The notes under the pieces are model-generated. The model was given only the letters and a program-made list of their open reading frames with translations, was not told where the DNA came from and did no database searches. DNA of 64,000 bases from Antedon mediterranea (Eukaryota; Echinodermata; Crinoidea; Comatulida; Antedonidae): assembly GCF_964355755.1 (NCBI RefSeq), contig NC_092680.1, positions 11,945,001 to 12,009,000 of the forward strand, given 5' to 3'. Below, piece by piece: positions 11,801-23,593 of this stretch (position 1 is its first letter; each line of letters starts with the position of its first letter). The translations under genes and the position numbers were made by a program.

Positions 11801-12230
11801 TTTTAAATACGATATTAAGCTGTTTTGTGCACTTTGATGATTTGTGTGAAAAGTTTTAACGAAATGCTCAAAATGGTCAAAAACGGTTTCTAATGTGATT
11901 TTAAGCACTTTGATGTTTTTGTGTAACCAAGTTTTTTCGAAAATCACAAAATGGTCTAAAACGTCTCCAAATGCGATTTGAAGCTTTTCTAAGCACTTTG
12001 GTGTTTTTATGTTAACAATTTTTTTTGAAAATCACAAAATGGTCTCAAACGTCTCCAAATGCGATTTGAAGATATTCTGAGCACTTTGGTGTTTTTATGT
12101 TAAAAAGTTTTTTCGAAAATCACAAAATAGTCTAAAACGTCTCCAAATGCGATTTGAAGCTATTCTGTACACTTTGATGTTTTGTGTGAAAAAGTTTTGT
12201 CGAAAAGCTCAAAATGGTCTAAAACGTTTT
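7749..12230 (+). repeat. 2,241-bp HOR (about 26 monomers), two copies
   Basis: Markers recur 2,241 bp apart: TTTTTTGTGAAAAAG at 8,911 and 11,152, TTAACAATTT at 9,771 and 12,012, and GTCGTAATTC at 9,531 and 11,772. The two copies run roughly 7,749-9,989 and 9,990-12,230. Small differences include GGATTATAATG in the first copy (about 8,180) against GGTTTCTAATG in the second. Part of the 1,213-bp repeat is embedded in the first copy. Confidence 0.85.
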
Positions 12231-12730
12231 TAAATACGATATTAAGCTATTTTGTGATCTTTGATGTTTTTGTGTGAAAAGTTTTATCGAAATGCTCAAA
12301 ATGGTCTAAAACGGTTTCTAATGCGATTTGAAGCTATTCTGTACACTTTGAAGTTTTGTGTGAAAAAGTTTTCTCGAAATGCTCAAAATGGTCTAAAACG
12401 TTTTTATATACCATATTAAGCTATTTTGTGCACTTTGATGTTTTTTGTGAAAAGTTTTATTGAAATGCTCAAAATGGTCTAAAACGGTTTCTATTGTGAT
12501 TTTAAGCACTTTGATGATTTTGTGTAACCAAGTTTCATCGAAATGTACAAAATGGTCTAAAACGTCTCCAAATGCGATTTGAAGCTATTCTAAGTACTTT
12601 TGTGTTTTTATGTTAACAAGTTTTTTCGAAAATCACGAAATGGTCTAAAATGTCTCCAAATGCGATTTGAAGCTATTCTGTACACTTTGATGTTTTGTGT
12701 GAAAAAGTTTTGTCGAAATGCTCAAAATGG
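10878..12730 (+). repeat. 2,929-bp repeat in copy I, first match
   Basis: Rare variants recur 2,929 bp downstream: TTCTGTAGAC at 10,961 and 13,890, CTCAAACTGG at 11,781 and 14,710, and CGAAAAGCTC at 12,201 and 15,130. The match runs from about 10,878 to 12,730; 12,731-13,806 completes the unit. Confidence 0.85.
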
Positions 12731-13806
12731 TCTAAAACGTTTTTAAAACGATATTAAGCTATTTTGTGCTCTTTGATGTTTTTGTGTAACCAAGTTTCAT
12801 CGAAATCAACAAAATGGTCTAATACGTCTCCAAATGCGATTTGAAGCTTTTTCAAGCACTTTGCTGTTTTTATGTTAACAAGTTTTTTCGAAAATCACAA
12901 AATGGTCTAAAACGTCTTCAAATGCGATTTGAAGCTATTCTTTACACTTTGATGTTTTGTGTGAAAAAGTTTTGTCGAAATTCTCAAAATGGTCTAAAAC
13001 GTTTTTAAATACGATATTAAGCTATTTTGTGATCTTTGATGTTTTTGTTTAACCAAGTTTCATCGAAAATCACAAAATGGTCTAAAACGTCTCCAAATGC
13101 GATTTGAAGCTTTTCTAAGCACTTTGGTGTTTTTATGTTAACAAGTTTTTTCAAAAATCACAAAATGGTCTAAAACGTCTCCAAATGCGATTTGAAGCTC
13201 TTCTGTACACTTTGATGTTTTGTGTGAAAAAGTTTTGTCGTAATTCTCAAAATGGTCTAAAACGTTTTTAAATACGATATTAAGCTGTTTTGTGCACTTT
13301 GATGATTTGTGTGAAAAGTTTTAACGAAATGCTCAAAATGGTCAAAAACGGTTTCTAATGTGATTTTAAGCACTTTGATGTTTTTGTGTAACCAAGTTTT
13401 TTCGAAAATCACAAAATGGTCTAAAACGTCTCCAAATGCGATTTGAAGCTTTTCTAAGCACTTTGGTGTTTTTATGTTAACAATTTTTTTTGAAAATCAC
13501 AAAATGGTCTAAAACGTCTCCAAATGCGATTTGAAGATATTCTGAGCACTTTGGTGTTTTTATGTTAAAAAGTTTTTTCGAAAATCACAAAATAGTCTAA
13601 AACGTCTCCAAATGCGATTTGAAGCTATTCTGTACACTTTGATGTTTTGTGTGAAAAAGTTTTGTCGAAATGCTCAAAATGGTCTAAAACGTTTTTAAAA
13701 CGATATTAAGCTATTTTGTGCTCTTTGATGTTTTTGTGTAACCAAGTTTCATCGAAAATCACAAAATGGTCTAAAACGTCTCCAAATGCGATTTGAAGCT
13801 TTTCTA

Positions 13807-15660
13807 AGCACTTTGCTGTTTTTATGTTAACAAGTTTTTTCGAAAATCACAAAATGGTCTAAAACGTCTTCAAATGCGATTTGAAGCTATTCTGTAGACT
13901 TTGATGTTTTGTGTGAAAAAGTTTTGTCGAAATGCTCAAAATGGTCTAAAACGTTTTTAAATACGATATTAAGCTATTTTGTGATCTTTGATGTTTTTGT
14001 GTGAAAAGTTTTATCGAAATGCTCAAAATGGTCTAAAACGGCTTCTAATGCGATTTGAAGCTATTCTGTACACTTTGAAGTTTTTTGTGAAAAAGTTTTC
14101 TCGAAATGCTCAAAATGGTCTAAAACGTTTTTATATACCATATTAAGCTATTTTGTGCACTTTGATGTTTTTTGTGAAAAGTTTTATCGAAATGCTCAAA
14201 ATGGTCTAAAACGGTTTCTATTGTGATTTTAAGCACTTTGATGATTTTGTGTAACCAAGTTTCATCGAAATGTACAAAATGGTCTAAAACGTCTCCAAAT
14301 GCGATTTTAAGCTATTCTAAGTACTTTTGTGTTTTTATGTTAACACGTTTTTTCGAAAATCACAAAATGGTCTAAAACGTCTTCAAATGCGATTTGAAGC
14401 TATTCTGTACACTTTGATGTTTTGTGTGAAAAAGTTTTGTCAAAATGCTCAAAATGGTCTAAAACGTTTTTAAAACGATATTAAGCTATTTTGTGCTCTT
14501 TGATGTTTTTGTTTAACCAAGTTTCATCGAAAATCACAAAATGGTCTAAAACGTCTCCAAATGCGATTTGAAGCTTTTCTAAGCACTTTGGTGTTTTTAT
14601 GTTAACAAGTTTTTTCGAAAATCACAAAATGGTCTAAAACGTCTCCAAATGCGATTTGAAGCTCTTCTGTACACTTTGATGTTTTGTGTGAAAAAGTTTT
14701 GTCGTAATTCTCAAACTGGTCTAAAACGTTTTTAAATACGATATTAAGCTGTTTTGTGCACTTTGATGATTTGTGTGAAAAGTTTTAACGAAATGCTCAA
14801 AATGGTCAAAAACGGTTTCTAATGTGATTTTAAGCACTTTGATGTTTTTGTGTAACCAAGTTTTTTCGAAAATCACAAAATGGTCTAAAACGTCTCCAAA
14901 TGCGATTTGAAGCTTTTCTAAGCACTTTGGTGTTTTTATGTTAACAATTTTTTTTGAAAATCACAAAATGGTCTCAAACGTCTCCAAATGCGATTTGAAG
15001 ATATTCTGAGCACTTTGGTGTTTTTATGTTAAAAAGTTTTTTCGAAAATCACAAAATAGTCTAAAACGTCTCCAAATGCGATTTGAAGCTATTCTGTACA
15101 CTTTGATGTTTTGTGTGAAAAAGTTTTGTCGAAAAGCTCAAAATGGTCTAAAACGTTTTTAAATACGATATTAAGCTATTTTGTGATCTTTGATGTTTTT
15201 GTGTGAAAAGTTTTATCGAAATGCTCAAAATGGTCTAAAACGGTTTCTAATGCGATTTGAAGCTATTCTGTACACTTTGAAGTTTTGTGTGAAAAAGTTT
15301 TCTCGAAATGCTCAAAATGGTCTAAAACGTTTTTATATACCATATTAAGCTATTTTGTGCACTTTGATGTTTTTTGTGAAAAGTTTTATTGAAATGCTCA
15401 AAATGGTCTAAAACGGTTTCTATTGTGATTTTAAGCACTTTGATGATTTTGTGTAACCAAGTTTCATCGAAATGTACAAAATGGTCTAAAACGTCTCCAA
15501 ATGCGATTTGAAGCTATTCTAAGTACTTTTGTGTTTTTATGTTAACAAGTTTTTTCGAAAATCACGAAATGGTCTAAAATGTCTCCAAATGCGATTTGAA
15601 GCTATTCTGTACACTTTGATGTTTTGTGTGAAAAAGTTTTGTCGAAATGCTCAAAATGGT
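13807..15660 (+). repeat. 2,929-bp repeat in copy I, second match (truncated)
   Basis: This is the downstream partner of 10,878-12,730. It stops at about 15,660, inside a chimeric monomer, so copy I holds only about 1.85 kb of the second unit. The equivalent place in copy II continues for the whole unit. Confidence 0.83.
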
Positions 15661-15686
15661 CTAAAACGTCTTCAAATGCGATTTGA
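15600..15686 (+). repeat. Chimeric B/A monomer at the large-duplication junction
   Basis: The first part is B-type (AGCTATTCTGTACAC, TTTTGTGTGAAAAAG, GTCGAAATGCTC, core) but the end is A-type (CGTCTTCAAATGCGATTTGA) rather than the expected TTTTTAAAACGATATTA. The partner monomer in copy II has the normal B end from about 34,785. The switch lies just after the shared core. This is where copy I departs from copy II, so it is the best candidate for the exchange breakpoint. The hybrid is 87 bp and lacks the usual stop, which creates the 77-codon open frame at 15,529-15,762. Confidence 0.82.
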
Positions 15687-15860
15687 AGCTATTCTGTACA
15701 CTTTGATGTTTTGTGTGAAAAAGTTTTGTCAAAATGCTCAAAATGGTCTAAAACGTTTTTAAAACGATATTAAGCTATTTTGTGCTCTTTGATATTTTTG
15801 TGTAACCAAGTTTCATCGAAAATCACAAAATGGTCTAAAACGTCTCCAAATGCGATTTGA
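15687..15860 (+). repeat. Linker monomers between large copies
   Basis: Two monomers (86 bp ending AAAACGATATTA, then 88 bp with CTCTTTGATATTTTTG and TTTCATCG) join the end of copy I to the start of copy II. GATATTTTTG in place of GATGTTTTTG looks private to this spot. The two monomers resemble the pair before other leading A monomers, for example around 36,600-36,790, and may match sequence just left of the window. Confidence 0.75.
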
Positions 15861-16987
15861 AGCTTTTCTAAGCACTTTGGTGTTTTTATGTTAACAAGTT
15901 TTTTCGAAAATCACGAAATGGTCTAAAATGTCTCCAAATGCGATTTGAAGATATTCTGAGCACTTTGGTGTTTTTATGTTAAAACGTTTTTTCGAAAATC
16001 ACAAAATGGTCTAAAACGTCTCCAAATGCGATTTGAAGCTCTTCTGTACACTTTGATGTTTTGTGTGAAAAAGTTTTGTCGAAATGCTCAAAATGGTCTA
16101 AAACGTTTTTAAATTCGATATTAAGCTGTTTTGTGCAGTTTGATGATTTGTGTGAAAAGTTTTAACGAAATGCTCAAAATGGTCTAAAACGGTTTCTAAT
16201 GTGATTTTAAGCACTTTGATGTTTTTGTGTAACCAAGTTTTTTCGAAAATCACAAAATGGTCTAAAACGTCTCCAAATGCGATTTGAAGCTTTTCTAAGC
16301 ACTTTGGTGTTTTTATGTTAACAAGTTTTTTCGAAAATCACAAAATGGTCTAAAACGTCTCCAAATGCGATTTGAGGATATTCTGAGCACTTTGGTGTTT
16401 TTATGTTAAAAAGTTTTTTCGAAAATCACAAAATGGTCTAAAACGTCTTCAAATGCGATTTGAAGCTATTCTGTACACTTTGATGTTTTGTGTGAAAAAG
16501 TTTTGTCAAAATGCTCAAAATGGTCTAAAACGTTTTAAAAACGATATTAAGCTATTTTGTGCTCTTTGATGTTTTTGTTTAACCAAGTTTCATCGAAAAT
16601 CACAAAATGGTCTAAAACGTCTCCAAATGCGATTTGAAGCTTTTCTAAGCACTTTGGTGTTTTTATGTTAACAAGTTTTTTCGAAAATCACAAAATGGTC
16701 TAAAACGTCTCCAAATGCGATTTGAAGCTATTCTAAGTACTTTTGTGTTTTTATGTTAACAAGTTTTTTCGAAAATCACAAAATGGTCTAAAACGTCTTC
16801 AAATGCGATTTGAAGCTATTCTGTACACTTTGATGTTTTGTGTGAAAAAGTTTTGTCGAAATGCTCAAAATGGTCTAAAACGTTTTTAAAACGATATTAA
16901 GCTATTTTGTGCTCTTTGATGTTTTTGTGTAACCAAGTTTCATCGAAATCAACAAAATGGTCTAATACGTCTCCAAATGCGATTTGA

Positions 16988-18527
16988 AGCTTTTCCAAGC
17001 ACTTTGCTGTTTTTATGTTAACAAGTTTTTTCGAAAATCACAAAATGGTCTAAAACGTCTTCAAATGCGATTTGAAGCTATTCTGTACACTTTGATGTTT
17101 TGTGTGAAAAAGTTTTGTCGAAATGCTCAAAATGGTCTAAAACGTTTTTAAATACGATATTAAGCTATTTTGTGATCTGTGATGTTTTTGTGTGAAAAGT
17201 TTTATCGAAATGCTCAAAATGTTCTAAAACGGTTTCTAATGCGATTTGAAGCTATTCTGTACACTTTGAAGTTTTTTGTGAAAAAGTTTTCTCGAAATGC
17301 TCAAAATGGTCTAAAACGTTTTTATATACCATATTAAGCTATTTTGTGCACTTTGATGTTTTTTCTTGAAAAGTTTTATCGAAATGCTCAAAATGGTCTA
17401 AAACGGTTTCTATTGTGATTTTAAGCACTTTGATGATTTTGTGTAACCAAGTTTCATCGAAATGTACAAAATGGTCTAAAACGTCTCCAAATGCGATTTG
17501 AAGCTATTCTAAGTACTTTTGTGTTTTTATGTTAACAAGTTTTTTCGAAAATCACAAAATGGTCTAAAACGTCTTCAAATGCGATTTGAAGCTATTCTGT
17601 ACACTTTGATGTTTTGTGTGAAAAAGTTTTGTCGAAATGCTCAAAATGGTCTAAAACGTTTTTAAATACGATATTAAGCTATTTTGTGATCTTTTATGTT
17701 TTTGTGTGAAAAGTTTTATCGAAATGCTCAAAATGGTCAGAAACGGTTTCTAATGCGATTTGAAGCTATTCTGTACACTTTGAAGTTTTGTGTGAAAAAG
17801 TTTTCTCGAAATGCTCAAAATGGTCTAAAACGTTTTTATATACCATATTAAGCTATTTTGTGCACTTTGATGTTTTTTGTGAAAAGTTTTATCGAAATGC
17901 TCAAAATGGTCTAAAACGGTTTCTATTGTGATTTGAAGCACTTTGATGATTTTTTGTAACCAAGTTTCATCGAAATGTACAAAATGGTCTAAAACGTCTC
18001 CAAATGCGATTTGAAGCTATTCTAAGTACTTTTGTGTTTTTATGTTAACAAGTTTTTTCGAAAATCACAAAATGGTCTAAAACGTCTTCAAATGCGATTT
18101 GAAGCTATTCTGTACACTTTGATGTTTTGTGTGAAAAAGTTTTGTCGAAATGCTCAAAATGGTCTAAAACGTTTTTAAATACGATATTAAGCTATTTTGT
18201 GATCTTTGATGTTTTTGTGTGAAAAGTTTTATCGAAATGCTCAAAATGGTCTAAAACGGTTTCTAATGCGATTTGAAGCTATTCTGTACACTTTGAAGTT
18301 TTGTGTGAAAAAGTTTTCTCGAAATGCTCAAAATGGTCTAAAACGTTTTTATATACCATATTAAGCTATTTTGTGCACTTTGATGTTTTTTGTGAAAAGT
18401 TTTATCGAAATGCTCAAAATGGTCTAAAACGGTTTCTATTGTGATTTTAAGCACTTTGATGATTTTGTGTAACCAAGTTTCATCGAAATGTACAAAATGG
18501 TCTAAAACGTCTCCAAATGCGATTTGA
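16988..18527 (+). repeat. 513-bp hexamer HOR in copy II
   Basis: This is the duplicate of 1,128-2,667 at offset 15,860, with units 16,988-17,501, 17,502-18,014 and 18,015-18,527. The unit-specific variants are shared with copy I, including the one-base-longer TTTTCTTGAAAAG in the first unit and TCTTTTATG in the second. The three units were therefore already distinct before the large duplication. Confidence 0.88.
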
Positions 18528-20485
18528 AGCTATTCTAAGTACTTTTGTGTTTTTATGTTAACAAGTTTTTTCGAAAATCACAAAATGGTCTAAAACGTCT
18601 TCAAATGCGATTTGAAGCTATTCTGTACACTTTGATGTTTTGTGTGAAAAAGTTTTGTCGAAATGCTCAAAATGGTCTAAAACGTTTTTAAAACGATATT
18701 AAGCTATTTTGTGCTCTTTGATGTTTTTGTGTAACCAAGTTTCATCGAAATCAACAAAATGGTCTAATACGTCTCCAAATGCGATTTGAAGCTTTTCCAA
18801 GCACTTTGGTGTTTTTATGTTAACAAGTTTTTTCGAAAATCACGAAATGGTCTAAAATGTCTCCAAATGCGATTTGAAGATATTCTGAGCACTTTGGTGT
18901 TTTTATGTTAAAAAGTTTTTTCGAAAATCACAAAATGGTCTAAAACGTCTCCAAATGCGATTTGAAGCTCTTCTGTACACTTTGATGTTTTGTGTGAAAA
19001 AGTTTTGTCGAAATGCTCAAAATGGTCTAAAACGTTTTTAAATACGATATTAAGCTGTTTTGGGCACTTTGATGATTTGTGTGAAAAGTTTTAACGAAAT
19101 GCTCAAAATGGTCTAAAACGGATTATAATGTGATTTTAAGCACTTTGCTGTTTTTATGTTAACAAGTTTTTTCGAAAATCACAAAATGGTCTAAAACGTC
19201 TTCAAATGCGATTTGAAGCTATTCTGTACACTTTGATGTTTTGTGTGAAAAAGTTTTGTCGAAATGCTCAAAATGGTCTAAAACGTTTTTAAATACGATA
19301 TTAAGCTATTTTGTGATCTTTGATGTTTTTGTGTGAAAAGTTTTATCGAAATGCTCAAAATGGTCTAAAACGGTTTCTAATGCGATTTGAAGCTATTCTG
19401 TACACTTTGAAGTTTTGTGTGAAAAAGTTTTCTCGAAATGCTCAAAATGGTCTAAAACGTTTTTATATACCATATTAAGCTATTTTGTGCACTTTGATGT
19501 TTTTTGTGAAAAGTTTTATCGAAATGCTCAAAATGGTCTAAAACGGTTTCTATTGTGATTTTAAGCACTTTGATGATTTTGTGTAACCAAGTTTCATCGA
19601 AATGTACAAAATGGTCTAAAACGTCTCCAAATGCGATTTGAAGCTATTCTAAGTACTTTTGTGTTTTTATGTTAACAAGTTTTTTCGAAAATCACAAAAT
19701 GGTCTAAAACGTCTTCAAATGCGATTTGAAGCTATTCTGTACACTTTGATGTTTTGTGTGAAAAAGTTTTGTCGAAATGCTCAAAATGGTCTAAAACGTT
19801 TTTAAAACGATATTAAGCTATTTTGTGCTCTTTGATGTTTTTGTGTAACCAAGTTTCATCGAAATCAACAAAATGGTCTAATACGTCTCCAAATGCGATT
19901 TGAAGCTTTTCCAAGCACTTTGGTGTTTTTATGTTAACAAGTTTTTTCGAAAATCACGAAATGGTCTAAAATGTCTCCAAATGCGATTTGAAGATATTCT
20001 GAGCACTTTGGTGTTTTTATGTTAAAAAGTTTTTTCGAAAATCACAAAATGGTCTAAAACGTCTCCAAATGCGATTTGAAGCTCTTCTGTACACTTTGAT
20101 GTTTTGTGTGAAAAAGTTTTGTCGAAATGCTCAAAATGGTCTAAAACGTTTTTAAATACGATATTAAGCTGTTTTGGGCACTTTGATGATTTGTGTGAAA
20201 AGTTTTAACGAAATGCTCAAAATGGTCTAAAACGGATTATAATGTGATTTTAAGCACTTTGCTGTTTTTATGTTAACAAGTTTTTTCGAAAATCACAAAA
20301 TGGTCTAAAACGTCTTCAAATGCGATTTGAAGCTATTCTTTACACTTTGATGTTTTGTGTGAAAAAGTTTTGTCGAAATGCTCAAAATGGTCTAAAACGT
20401 TTTTAAATACGATATTAAGCTATTTTGTGATCTTTGATGTTTTTGTGTGAAAAGTTTTATCGAAATGCTCAAAATGGTCTAAAAC
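18035..20485 (+). repeat. 1,114-bp tandem duplication (about 13 monomers), copy II only
   Basis: GCTTTTCCAAGCACTTTGGT occurs at 18,791 and 19,905, 1,114 bp apart. The match runs back to about 18,035/19,149 and forward to about 19,371/20,485, with a base change in CTATTCTGTAC against CTATTCTTTAC. Copy I has a single version of this interval, whose downstream half matches the second unit (offset 16,974). Confidence 0.85.
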
Positions 20486-23400
20486 GGTTTCTATTGTGAT
20501 TTTAAGCACTTTGATGATTTTGTGTAACCAAGTTTCATCGAAAATCACAAAATGGTCTAAAACGTCTCCAAATGCGATTTGAAGCTTTTCTAAGCACTTT
20601 GGTGTTTTTATGTTAACAAGTTTTTTCGAAAATCACAAAATGGTCTAAAACGTCTCCAAATGCGATTTGAAGCTCTTCTGTACACTTTGATGTTTTGTGT
20701 GAAAAAGTTTTGTCGTAATTCTCAAAATGGTCTAAAACGTTTTTAAATACGATATTAAGCTGTTTTGTGCACTTTGATGATTTGTGTGAAAAGTTGTAAC
20801 GAAATACTCAAAATGGTCAAAAACGGTTTCTAATGTGATTTTAAGCACTTTGATGTTTTTGTGTAACCAAGTTTTTTCGAAAATCACAAAATGGTCTAAA
20901 ACGTCTCCAAATGCGATTTGAAGCTTTTCTAAGCACTTTGGTGTTTTTATGTTAACAATTTTTTTTGAAAATCACAAAATGGTCTAAAACGTCTCCAAAT
21001 GCGATTTGAAGATATTCTGAGCACTTTGGTGTTTTTATGTTAAAAAGTTTTTTTAGAAAATCACAAAATAGTCTAAAACGTCTCCAAATGCGATTTGAAG
21101 CTATTCTGTACACTTTGATGTTTTGTGTGAAAAAGTTTTGTCGAAATGCTCAAAATGGTCTAAAACGTTTTTAAAACGATATTAAGCTATTTTGTGCTCT
21201 TTGATGTTTTTGTGTAACCAAGTTTCATCGAAAATCACAAAATGGTCTAAAACGTCTCCAAATGCGATTTGAAGCTTTTCTAAGCACTTTGGTGTTTTTA
21301 TGTTAACAAGTTTTTTCGAAAATCACGAAATGGTCTAAAATGTCTCCAAATGCGATTTGAAGATATTCTGAGCACTTTGGTGTTTTTATGTTAAAAAGTT
21401 TTTTCGAAAATCACAAAATGGTCTAAAACGTCTCCAAATGCGATTTGAAGCTCTTCTGTACACTTTGATGTTTTGTGTGAAAAAGTTTTGTCGAAATGCT
21501 CAAAATGGTCTAAAACGTTTTTAAATACGATATTAAGCTATTCTGTACACTTTGATGTTTTTTGTGAAAAGTTTTATCGAAATGCTCAAAATGGTCTAAA
21601 ACGGTTTCTATTGTGATTTTAAGCACTTTGATGATTTTGTGTAACCAAGTTTCATCGAAATGTACAAAATGGTCTAAAACGTCTCCAAATGCGATTTGAA
21701 GCTATTCTAAGTACTTTTGTGTTTTTATGTTAACAAGTTTTTTCGAAAATCACAAAATGGTCTAAAACGTCTTCAAATGCGATTTGAAGCTATTCTGTAC
21801 ACTTTGATGTTTTGTGTGAAAAAGTTTTGTCGAAATGCTCAAAATGGTCTAAAACGTTTTTAAAACGATATTAAGCTATTTTGTGCTCTTTGATGTTTTT
21901 GTGTAACCAAGTTTCATCGAAATCAACAAAATGGTCTAATACGTCTCCAAATGCGATTTGAAGCTTTTCCAAGCACTTTGGTGTTTTTATGTTAAGAAGT
22001 TTTTTCGAAAATCACGAAATGGTCTAAAATGTCTCCAAATGCGATTTGAAGATATTCTGAGCACTTTGGTGTTTTTATGTTAAAAAGTTTTTTCGAAAAT
22101 CACAAAATGGTCTAAAACGTCTCCAAATGCGATTTGAAGCTCTTCTGTACACTTTGATGTTTTGTGTGAAAAAGTTTTGTCGAAATGCTCAAAATGGTCT
22201 AAAACGTTTTTAAATACGATATTAAGCTGTTTTGGGCACTTTGATGATTTGTGTGAAAAGTTTTAACGAAATGCTCAAAATGGTCTAAAACGGATTATAA
22301 TGTGATTTTAAGCACTTTGCTGTTTTTATGTTAACAAGTTTTTTCGAAAATCACAAAATGGTCTAAAACGTCTTCAAATGCGATTTGAAGCTATTCTTTA
22401 CACTTTGATGTTTTGTGTGAAAAAGTTTTGTCGAAATGCTCAAAATGGTCTAAAACGTTTTTAAATACGATATTAAGCTATTTTGTGATCTTTGATGTTT
22501 TTGTGTGAAAAGTTTTATCGAAATGCTCAAAATGGTCTAAAACGGTTTCTATTGTGATTTTAAGCACTTTGATGATTTTGTGTAACCAAGTTTCATCGAA
22601 AATCACAAAATGGTCTAAAACGTCTCCAAATGCGATTTGAAGCTTTTCTAAGCACTTTGGTGTTTTTATGTTAACAAGTTTTTTCGAAAATCACAAAATG
22701 GTCTAAAACGTCTCCAAATGCGATTTGAAGCTCTTCTGTACACTTTGATGTTTTGTGTGAAAAAGTTTTGTCGTAATTCTCAAAATGGTCTAAAACGTTT
22801 TTAAATACGATATTAAGCTGTTTTGTGCACTTTGATGATTTGTGTGAAAAGTTGTAACGAAATACTCAAAATGGTCAAAAACGGTTTCTAATGTGATTTT
22901 AAGCACTTTGATGTTTTTGTGTAACCAAGTTTTTTCGAAAATCACAAAATGGTCTAAAACGTCTCCAAATGCGATTTGAAGCTTTTCTAAGCACTTTGGT
23001 GTTTTTATGTTAACAATTTTTTTTGAAAATCACAAAATGGTCTAAAACGTCTCCAAATGCGATTTGAAGATATTCTGAGCACTTTGGTGTTTTTATGTTA
23101 AAAAGTTTTTTTAGAAAATCACAAAATAGTCTAAAACGTCTCCAAATGCGATTTGAAGCTATTCTGTACACTTTGATGTTTTGTGTGAAAAAGTTTTGTC
23201 GAAATGCTCAAAATGGTCTAAAACGTTTTTAAAACGATATTAAGCTATTTTGTGCTCTTTGATGTTTTTGTGTAACCAAGTTTCATCGAAAATCACAAAA
23301 TGGTCTAAAACGTCTCCAAATGCGATTTGAAGCTTTTCTAAGCACTTTGGTGTTTTTATGTTAACAAGTTTTTTCGAAAATCACGAAATGGTCTAAAATG

Positions 23401-23593
23401 TCTCCAAATGCGATTTGAAGATATTCTGAGCACTTTGGTGTTTTTATGTTAAAAAGTTTTTTCGAAAATCACAAAATGGTCTAAAACGTCTCCAAATGCG
23501 ATTTGAAGCTCTTCTGTACACTTTGATGTTTTGTGTGAAAAAGTTTTGTCGAAATGCTCAAAATGGTCTAAAACGTTTTTAAATACGATATTA
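19478..23593 (+). repeat. 2,058-bp tandem duplication (about 24 monomers), copy II only
   Basis: Units run about 19,478-21,535 and 21,536-23,593. Shared rare markers include CTATTCTTTACAC (20,333 and 22,391) and TTTTTTTAGAAAATC (about 21,047 and 23,105). The unit boundary at 21,536 is a chimeric monomer. Copy I has one unit only. Confidence 0.85.
21536..21621 (+). repeat. Chimeric monomer at the 2,058-bp duplication boundary
   Basis: The preceding sequence leads the reader to expect an AGCTGTTTTGGG monomer, as at 23,594. Instead the monomer starts AGCTATTCTGTACAC and continues TTTTTTGTGAAAAG, TTTTATCG and TTGTGATTTTA, the body of hexamer monomer e (compare 19,478). The opening ATTCTGTAC is unlike monomer e, which reads ATTTTGTGC, so the join falls near the shared CACTTTGATG. 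Confidence 0.78.

Larger units (their letters stand above)
1..15660 (+). repeat. Large segmental duplication, copy I
   Basis: Position 1 aligns with 15,861. Rare markers match at offset 15,860: TGATCTGTGATG (about 1,313 and 17,173), GTTCTAAAACGG (1,361 and 17,221) and TTTTCTTGAAAAG (1,501 and 17,361). Beyond about 3.3 kb the partner shifts to offset 16,974, then 19,032 and 19,120 because copy II has extra duplicated monomers. Identity then holds to about 15,660, where copy I jumps into about 200 bp leading to copy II. The match begins at the window edge, so the true left end may lie upstream. Single-base differences are rare; examples are 701/16,561, 3,260/19,120, 11,363/30,483 and 14,042/33,162. 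Confidence 0.9.

Noticed and set aside
15529-15762. 77-codon open frame, plus strand
   Set aside because: It is a translation of tandem 87-bp monomers, one of them chimeric, giving repeated RFEAILYTLMFCVKKF segments. It shares no feature with a known protein and is explained by the repeat.
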